Assembly (NCBI GenBank): GCA_028714315.1
Contig: JAQTMN010000009.1
Coordinates: 1 to 55,351, forward strand
Direction of reading: 5' to 3'
DNA from: Sulfuricella sp.
GTDB lineage: Bacteria > Pseudomonadota > Gammaproteobacteria > Burkholderiales > Sulfuricellaceae
Length of the DNA: 55,351 nucleotides
This document shows, one piece after another, positions 50,352 through 55,351 of the stretch (the first letter of the stretch is position 1; every line of letters begins with the position of its first letter). Under the pieces are notes generated by a model. That model saw only the letters and a list, made by a program, of their open reading frames with translations. It searched no databases and was not told the origin of the DNA. A program made the translations under genes and the position numbers.

Positions 50352-51724
50352 ATGACGTGACCATCATCGACAAGTTCCTCGATACATTCTCGCGCTACAT
50401 CGACTCCGGTTTCGGACTGCTGCAAGGCGAGGTGGCGTTCCTGACGGCCACGCTCATCGTCATCGACATGACCATCGCGGGACTGTACTGGGCCATGAGC
50501 CATGCGACTGGCCAAGGCGAGGACGTGATCGCCAAACTGGTTCGCAAGGTGCTCTACGTCGGCGCCTTCGCCTACATCATCGGCAACTTCAACTGGCTGG
50601 CAAGCATCGTGTTCCGCTCGTTCGCCGGTTTGGGCATCACTGCCACCGGCTCGGCCATCACGATGGAGAACTTTCTTCAGCCGGGGCGACTGGCAAAGAC
50701 CGGCATCGACGCGGGTGCGCCGATCTTGGAACAGATCGGCGACATGGCGGGCTTCCCCGAGGTGTTCGTGAACATCGACCCCATCGTGGTGATGTTCCTC
50801 GCCTGGCTGGTGGTGATCCTGTGCTTCTTCGTGCTCGCGGTACAGCTTTTCATCACGCTGATCGAGTTCAAGCTGACGACGCTGGCCGGCTTCGTCCTGA
50901 TCCCGTTTGCGCTTTGGAACAAGACGAGCTTCCTGGCGGAAAAGGTACTCGGCAACGTGGTGTCGTCAGGCATCAAGGTCTTGGTGCTGGCCGTCATCGT
51001 CGGCATCGGATCGGGCCTGTTCACGGAGTTCCAGGTTCACCCCGACGAGCCATCCATCGACCACGCGCTGGTCGTGATGCTGGCCTCGCTCGCCTTGCTG
51101 GCGCTCGGCATCTTCGGCCCCGGCATCGCCACGGGCCTCGTGTCCGGTGCGCCGCAACTCGGCGCGGGCGCGATGGCCGGCGCGGCGGTTGGTGCTGTCG
51201 GCACGGGTGTTGCCATCGGCGCCGCCGCTACTGGCGTGGGCGGCGCGGTCATGGCTGGAGCGCGCATGGCCCCGGCCGCCGCCAAGCTGGCCGGCGCGGG
51301 TGCGCGTGCCGCGACCTCGGCGGCTGGTAGCGCCCGCTCGGCGTTCCAGGCCGGTTCCGCCGCTGCTGGCGGCGGGGCCAGGGGTGCAGCGGCTGGCCTA
51401 GGCAATGTCGCCAAGACGGGCGCACAGGCGGCGGGCCGCCGCGCCGCGTCTGGCGCTTCCGCTGCCGGGCAGAAGGTGGCCGATTCATTCCGCGCCGGCT
51501 GGAACGGCACAGGCGCTGGCGCTGCTGGCGCAGGCCAGGCCGCCGCTGGCGAAGCAGCAGACGGTGCTGCCGGCTCGCCCAAGCAGGAACAACCCGCCTG
51601 GGCCAAGCGGATGCACCGCCGCCAGCAAATCACCCATGCCGCGACCACCGCCGCCCACACGCTTCGCGGGGGCGACGGCGGCGGCTCCGGGCAAGGCCCG
51701 AGCCTGCGCGATTCCGATACCTGA
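50348..51724 (+). CDS. trbL: TrbL (VirB6-type) membrane protein
   Basis: 458 residues. Five or six membrane helices fill about 20-265 (for example FLAWLVVILCFFVLAVQLFI). The remaining 190 residues are an alanine- and glycine-rich, low-complexity cytoplasmic tail, normal for TrbL. It forms part of the inner-membrane channel. Confidence 0.94.
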   Translation: MNDVTIIDKFLDTFSRYIDSGFGLLQGEVAFLTATLIVIDMTIAGLYWAMSHATGQGEDVIAKLVRKVLYVGAFAYIIGNFNWLASIVFRSFAGLGITATGSAITMENFLQPGRLAKTGIDAGAPILEQIGDMAGFPEVFVNIDPIVVMFLAWLVVILCFFVLAVQLFITLIEFKLTTLAGFVLIPFALWNKTSFLAEKVLGNVVSSGIKVLVLAVIVGIGSGLFTEFQVHPDEPSIDHALVVMLASLALLALGIFGPGIATGLVSGAPQLGAGAMAGAAVGAVGTGVAIGAAATGVGGAVMAGARMAPAAAKLAGAGARAATSAAGSARSAFQAGSAAAGGGARGAAAGLGNVAKTGAQAAGRRAASGASAAGQKVADSFRAGWNGTGAGAAGAGQAAAGEAADGAAGSPKQEQPAWAKRMHRRQQITHAATTAAHTLRGGDGGGSGQGPSLRDSDT

Positions 51725-51741
51725 CCTTCAAGGAGAAACCC

Positions 51742-52446
51742 ATGCGATTCAAGCGACCGCAGGTGCGCTATGCCGACACGCCGCAGCCTGCCACCCCATA
51801 CCAATCCGCCGCCCAAGTTTGGGACGACCGTATCGGCTCGGCCCGCGTACAGGCGAAGAACTGGCGTCTCATGGCGTTCGGTTGTCTAGTGCTGGCACTG
51901 CTGATGGCCGGTGGCCTGGTGTGGCGCTCGGCGCAGTCCATCGTCACGCCCTATGTCATCGAGGTGGATGAAGCCGGCCAGGTGCGCGCCGTAGGCGAAG
52001 CCGCCACGCCGTACCGGCCAGGCGATGCGCAGATCGCACACCACTTGGCGCGCTTTGTGACGATGGTTCGCTCGCTGTCCGTCGATCCCATCGTCGTGCG
52101 GCAGAACTGGCTCGACGCCTACGACTACACGACCGACAAAGGCGCGGCCGCGCTCAACGATTACGCCCGCACCAATGACCCGTTCGCGCGCATCGGCAAG
52201 GAGTCGGTGACGGTGCAGATCACCAGTGTCGTCCGCGCAAGCGACACGTCATTCAACGTGCGCTGGACGGAACGCCGCTATGTCAACGGCGCGGCCGCCG
52301 GGCTGGAGCGGTGGACGGCCGTGGTGTCCATCGTCCTGCAAACCCCGCGCACCGAAGAACGCCTGCGCCGCAATCCCTTGGGCATCTACGTCAATGGCCT
52401 GGCGTGGAGCCGCGAACTGGATTCTTCCGAAGGAGCCAAGCCATGA
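51742..52446 (+). CDS. trbF: TrbF (VirB8-type) protein
   Basis: 234 residues with AAGGAGA upstream. It has a short cytoplasmic start (YADTPQPATPYQSAAQVWDD), one membrane helix (about 36-54) and a periplasmic NTF2-like domain (DAYDYTTDKGAAALNDYART, FNVRWTERRYVNG). It bridges the inner- and outer-membrane parts. Its stop overlaps trbG. Confidence 0.94.
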   Translation: MRFKRPQVRYADTPQPATPYQSAAQVWDDRIGSARVQAKNWRLMAFGCLVLALLMAGGLVWRSAQSIVTPYVIEVDEAGQVRAVGEAATPYRPGDAQIAHHLARFVTMVRSLSVDPIVVRQNWLDAYDYTTDKGAAALNDYARTNDPFARIGKESVTVQITSVVRASDTSFNVRWTERRYVNGAAAGLERWTAVVSIVLQTPRTEERLRRNPLGIYVNGLAWSRELDSSEGAKP

Positions 52447-53435
52447 ACCTGCCTTTCCGCTTTTACGCTTTGCCGTCGATCCTGCTTGCCCTTGCGGGCT
52501 GCGCCTCGCAGGGCAAGCCGCCTCCGGTCATTTCGCTCGATGGGCCGGTGCAGGCGCAACCGCTGCCCGAGCCGCCCAAGCCGGTCGAAGTCGTGGCCGT
52601 CCCCGAGCCGCTGGCGCTGCCCGCGCAGTTGAAGCCGCTGCCGGAGGTCGATATGGCCCCGGCTGCGCCGGAGCCAGCCGACGAGAAGGTGCGCGTTTCG
52701 CGCGCCAACGCCGAGGCGCGCATCGCGCCGACCCGCGAGGGCTACGTCAATGCGATTCAGGTGTGGCCCTTCACGGACGGCGCGCTCTATCAGGTCTATG
52801 CCGCGCCGGGGCGCGTGACCGTGGTTTCCTTGCAGCCCGGCGAGGAACTGATGACGGTCGCCGCTGGCGATACCGTGCGCTGGATCGTGGGCGATACGTC
52901 CAGCGGCAGCGGCGAAGCGCTGCGCGTCAATGTGCTGGTCAAGCCCATCCGCTCGGGCCTGAAAACCAATCTGGTCATCACCACCAGCCGACGCACCTAC
53001 CTGCTGGAACTGACCTCGACGGAAAAGGCGTGGATGGCCTCGGTGTCCTGGGACTATCCGAAAGACCGGATGCTGGCCTTGCAGCGCCAGTCGCAGGCGG
53101 CCAGCGCCGCCGCGCCGGTCGATACTGGCTTGTCGCTGGAGAAGATCCGTTTCCGCTACGCGGTCAGCGGTAGCAATCCGCCGTGGAAGCCGCTGCGCGC
53201 CTTCGACGACGGCGAGAAGGTCTATATCCAGTTCCCGCCCGGCATCGCGCAAGGCGAATTGCCGCCCTTATTCGTCATTGGTGCGCAGGGCGACGGGCAA
53301 CTGGTGAACTACCGCTTCCGCTCGCCGTACTACATCGTGGATCGGCTGTTCGGCGCGGCTGAACTGCGCCTGGGCGGCGATGGCGGCGACGTGGTACGCA
53401 TCGAGCGCACCGATGGCGTGGCGCGGAGGAACTGA
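52443..53435 (+). CDS. trbG: TrbG (VirB9-type) lipoprotein
   Basis: 330 residues from ATG 52443. Lipobox L-A-G-C at C20, a proline-rich linker (about 28-80) and the VirB9-type domain (AIQVWPFTDGALYQVYAAPG, RTYLLELTSTEKAWMASVSW, YRFRSPYYIVDRLF). It is an outer-membrane-complex component. The next gene begins 2 bp after the stop. Confidence 0.94.
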   Translation: MNLPFRFYALPSILLALAGCASQGKPPPVISLDGPVQAQPLPEPPKPVEVVAVPEPLALPAQLKPLPEVDMAPAAPEPADEKVRVSRANAEARIAPTREGYVNAIQVWPFTDGALYQVYAAPGRVTVVSLQPGEELMTVAAGDTVRWIVGDTSSGSGEALRVNVLVKPIRSGLKTNLVITTSRRTYLLELTSTEKAWMASVSWDYPKDRMLALQRQSQAASAAAPVDTGLSLEKIRFRYAVSGSNPPWKPLRAFDDGEKVYIQFPPGIAQGELPPLFVIGAQGDGQLVNYRFRSPYYIVDRLFGAAELRLGGDGGDVVRIERTDGVARRN

Positions 53436-53437
53436 CC

Positions 53438-54709
53438 ATGAGCCAGGACGACACTCCCGACCTCGCCACGCCGCAGGCGGCGGACAAGATCGCGCCCGAG
53501 GCGGTGGCGCTGCGCGCGCAGCCGCGCCCGGTCACGCGCCTGAACCGGCGCACCCTGGCCATCCTTGCCGGCGGCCTCGCGGTCGCCGTGCTCGGCGCGC
53601 TGATGTGGTCGCTGCAACCGCAGAGGCGCGGAGCCAGCGAGCAGGCCGAGCTTTACAACGTCGATCGCGTCTCGAAGTCGGAAGGGCTGGATGCGCTGCC
53701 GGCGGATTACTCGAAGCTGCCGCCCGCCGTTCCCGAATTGGGGCCGCCGCTGCCGGGCGATCTCGGCCCGGCCATCGTGAAGTCGCAGCAGCCGGTGACG
53801 GCCGCCTATGCGGCCCCCGGCCACGATCCGAACGACGCGCTGCGCAAGGAAGCCGAAGCGGCCGCGGCTTCGTCCGTGTTCTTCCGTTCGGGTGCGCAGG
53901 CGGCTGCGCCGGTCGCGCAGTCGCAGGTCGCCGCCGCGCCGGGCTTCGCCGCCAATGCGGCCTTCGACCCGATGGCCGCAGGGCCGGCTTCGACGGCGGC
54001 CCTGCCTGCCGACCCGACCGCCGTGCAGAACCGGCAAGACCAGAAAGAGGCTTTTCTGAAAGGTGGTTCTACGGAAACCCGCAATTCCGGCAACCTGACC
54101 CTGCCGGCTTCGCCGTACCAGGTCATGGCCGGAACGGTGATCGCAGGTGCCTTGGTAACCGGCATCAAGTCGGACTTGCCGGGCGACGTGATCGCCACGG
54201 TGACGGAGCCGGTCTATGACACGGCGACCGGGCGCTTCCTGCTGATCCCGCAGGGTTCGCGCATTTTGGGCCGCTACAACAGCCAGGTCAGCTACGGGCA
54301 GAGCCGGGTGCAGGTGGTGTGGAACCGGATCATCCTGCCGGACACGTCATCGCTCACGCTCGACAACCTGGCCGGCACCGACCCGGCCGGCTATGCCGGC
54401 CTGGAAGACGATGTGGATTGGCATTGGGATCGCATCTTTGCCGGCGCGGCGCTGACCACGCTGCTAGGCATCGGCGCCGAGCTGGCCGCGCCGGAGAACC
54501 GGCAGGACGGCGATCGCATCATCATCGCCGGGCGCGACAGCGCGCAGGACAGCATCAATCAGGTCGGCCAGGAGATGACCCGGCGCAACCTCAACATCCA
54601 GCCGACCTTGACCAGCCGGCCCGGCTTGCCGGTGCGGATCATCGTGGCGCGCGATCTGGTGTTGCGTGCCTATCAGCCGCTCTTTTTCAACAAGGGAACT
54701 TCACGATGA
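53438..54709 (+). CDS. trbI: TrbI (VirB10-type) protein
   Basis: 423 residues. One membrane helix (about 34-54, TLAILAGGLAVAVLGALMWS), a proline- and alanine-rich periplasmic linker to about 210, and the VirB10 beta-barrel (SPYQVMAGTVIAGALVTGIK, LIPQGSRILGRYNSQVSYGQ, RPGLPVRIIVARDLVL). It spans the envelope and closes the channel core. It overlaps the DUF2274 gene by 4 bp. Confidence 0.94.
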   Translation: MSQDDTPDLATPQAADKIAPEAVALRAQPRPVTRLNRRTLAILAGGLAVAVLGALMWSLQPQRRGASEQAELYNVDRVSKSEGLDALPADYSKLPPAVPELGPPLPGDLGPAIVKSQQPVTAAYAAPGHDPNDALRKEAEAAAASSVFFRSGAQAAAPVAQSQVAAAPGFAANAAFDPMAAGPASTAALPADPTAVQNRQDQKEAFLKGGSTETRNSGNLTLPASPYQVMAGTVIAGALVTGIKSDLPGDVIATVTEPVYDTATGRFLLIPQGSRILGRYNSQVSYGQSRVQVVWNRIILPDTSSLTLDNLAGTDPAGYAGLEDDVDWHWDRIFAGAALTTLLGIGAELAAPENRQDGDRIIIAGRDSAQDSINQVGQEMTRRNLNIQPTLTSRPGLPVRIIVARDLVLRAYQPLFFNKGTSR

Positions 54710-54951
54710 GCACGACCAGGAAATTGCGGCTTGGCCCTCTGCCTCGCCATGAAGTCATGAAGCTGACCTTCTCCTGCCCGGCCAGCCTGAAAGCCGACCT
54801 CGATGCCTACGCCGCGCTGCACGCGCAGGCGTATGGCGAAGCGGTTGATGCGGCCACGCTGATCCCGCACATGCTCGAAGCCTTTATGGCGGGGGATCGA
54901 GGATTCAGGAAGGGAAGTGTGGGCAAGGCCGCAGCCCCTAAGCCTGGTTGA
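54706..54951 (+). CDS. DUF2274 family protein
   Basis: 81 residues from ATG 54706. KLRLGPLPRHEVMKLTFSCP, ASLKADLDAYAALHAQAYGE and AATLIPHMLEAFMAGDRGFR match DUF2274, a small protein always found after trbI in these elements. It has an RHH-like helix pattern; its function is unknown. It is the last gene of the element. Confidence 0.88.
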   Translation: MSTTRKLRLGPLPRHEVMKLTFSCPASLKADLDAYAALHAQAYGEAVDAATLIPHMLEAFMAGDRGFRKGSVGKAAAPKPG

Positions 54952-54983
54952 CGATGCAGACGCATCCGCCATACGCGCACGAT

Positions 54984-55011
54984 GAAAGCGCAGCCCGAGG
55001 GCTGCGCTTTC
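54984..55011 (+). terminator. Terminator of the trb operon
   Basis: GAAAGCGCAGC (54984-54994) and GCTGCGCTTTC (55001-55011) are perfect reverse complements with a 6-nt loop. The T-run after it is weak (GCTTTG). It lies 32 bp after the last gene. Confidence 0.75.
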
Positions 55012-55224
55012 GCTTTGAGAGGTGGTTTGTGACACGCTAGGGCTATGATGACGATGCGACCTTGCCCGCTGTGCCGCCCCTGGGTTTGCCGCCGCGAAGC
55101 GCCTATCCGGCACCTAGCTCGAAAAGAGACAAGCGTACGCGATGGCCGAAATCTGGCCTAACCTGTTGCCCCATAAGACCTTTCGCGCCGATGCATCCCT
55201 GCGCCAAAGACTTGACAGCGGACA
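55012..55224. other. Non-coding right end of the element
   Basis: No convincing gene. A 38-codon frame from ATG 55046 (two Cys-x-x-Cys-like pairs) lacks a ribosome site. The stretch probably contains the integrase arm-binding sites and ends in CTTGACAGCGGACA next to the att repeat. TTGACA (55212-55217) points out of the element but no matching -10 follows at standard spacing. Confidence 0.5.
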
Positions 55225-55232
55225 TTTTTTAA
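55225..55232. repeat. attR, preferred position
   Basis: TTTTTTAA shares TTTTTTA with attL (121-127). Using this point, the PEP-CTERM gene keeps its own stop codon, and in the empty site the hairpin now at 93-126 would follow about 14 bp behind it, a natural gene end. Confidence 0.5.
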
Positions 55233-55244
55233 TTCAAGCCCGAA

Positions 55245-55351
55245 TCAAGCAGCTTTTTTATTGCGGCGGCTCAAACCCAAACCCAGCAGGCCAAGGCCCA
55301 TCAGTGCGATGCTGGCCGGTTCTGGCACAAACTCAATACTACCATTCAACC
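55245..55351 (-). CDS. PEP-CTERM protein, C-terminal fragment (right flank)
   Basis: The minus strand reads ...LNGSIEFVPEPAS, then IALMGLGLLGLGLSRRNKKAA and a TGA at 55247-55245. V-P-E-P followed by a hydrophobic helix and an arginine-lysine cluster is the PEP-CTERM sorting signal, cut by exosortase (EpsH/XrtA type) in bacteria that make exopolysaccharide. The gene continues beyond the window. It lies at the junction with the element and is a chromosomal gene. Confidence 0.9.
   Translation of the reverse strand, partial: LNGSIEFVPEPASIALMGLGLLGLGLSRRNKKAA
55254..55262. repeat. attR, alternative position
   Basis: TTTTTTATT repeats attL (121-129) exactly over 9 bp and contains TTTTTTAT, which fits the family pattern better. 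However, it lies inside the last codons of the PEP-CTERM gene, so the element would have to supply two alanine codons and the stop. Confidence 0.4.

Larger units (their letters stand above)
121..55231. mobile_element. Tn4371-family integrative and conjugative element
   Basis: All expected modules are present in Tn4371 order: an integrase 0.2 kb from the left end, radC, parB, repA/parA, traF, relaxase, a LysR-type regulator and traG-trbBCDEJ(K)LFGI up to the right end. Two cargo zones (about 1.5-12.3 kb and 27.1-41.1 kb) interrupt the core. Direct T-rich repeats mark both ends, and unrelated chromosomal coding sequence lies immediately outside. No core gene is visibly broken, so the element looks competent for transfer. 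The right boundary is 55231 in the preferred reading and 55261 in the alternative. Confidence 0.9.

Noticed and set aside
55046-55162. 38-codon frame with Cys pairs at the right end
   Set aside because: No ribosome site, very short, in the probable integrase-binding region.

Overview
The window holds one complete integrative and conjugative element (ICE) of the Tn4371 family, about 55.1 kb, with short chromosomal flanks on both sides. The evidence is a tyrosine recombinase just inside the left end, then radC, parB, repA, parA, traF, a VirD2-type relaxase, a LysR regulator and traG-trbBCDEJKLFGI up to the right end. T-rich repeats lie at both edges (TTTTTTA at 121 and 55225, or alternatively TTTTTTATT at 121 and 55254). 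The right flank encodes, on the minus strand, the C-terminus of a PEP-CTERM exosortase substrate. PEP-CTERM genes plus a GC-rich Tn4371-type element suggest an environmental betaproteobacterium, or a gammaproteobacterium with an exosortase; the genus cannot be read from this window. The left flank ends a plus-strand gene and keeps a bidirectional terminator, which before insertion probably served both this gene and the convergent PEP-CTERM gene.

Layout. 304-1506 is the integrase. 1.6-12.3 kb is a cargo zone that looks like a defence island. It holds a RelE/HigB-type toxin with its Xre antitoxin, a HEPN-motif (TIGR02391-like) protein and a possible PD-(D/E)XK protein. Next come a divergent regulator module (WYL-domain repressor of the CapW/BrxR kind plus a four-helix membrane protein) and the operon opposite it: metallo-beta-lactamase fold protein, a single-chain E2-E1-JAB ubiquitin-pathway-like fusion, and a second metallo-beta-lactamase fold protein. 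A further unknown gene is bracketed by about 115-bp direct repeats. 12.3-24.6 kb is the maintenance core: radC, a zinc-ribbon protein, DUF932, ParB, DUF736, an Xre regulator, DUF2958, DUF2285, an excisionase-like HTH, RepA with three iterons, ParA, an RHH protein, DUF2840 and TraF. Several long structured non-coding stretches lie between these genes. 24.6-27.1 kb is a probable oriT region and the relaxase.

27.1-41.1 kb is a second cargo block. An RND tripartite efflux operon continues into an AarF/UbiB-type kinase and a glycolipid glycosyltransferase with a papain-like extension. A TetR repressor follows, and matching operators lie at both promoters. After it come a cupin gene inside a 100-bp duplication and a group of coiled-coil and small membrane proteins that resembles the E. 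coli yqjC-yqjD-yqjE arrangement. 41.2-55.0 kb is the transfer module: LysR regulator, an EexN exclusion lipoprotein, the TraG coupling protein, a CopG-like protein, the full Trb mating-pair genes with a second exclusion-type lipoprotein, and DUF2274, ended by a hairpin.

The least described part is the 4.5-10.9 kb module. It has a complete E2 cysteine, E1 nucleotide-binding site and JAMM metalloprotease in one chain, between two intact metallo-beta-lactamase proteins, under a WYL regulator, but no recognisable ubiquitin-like modifier and no CD-NTase.
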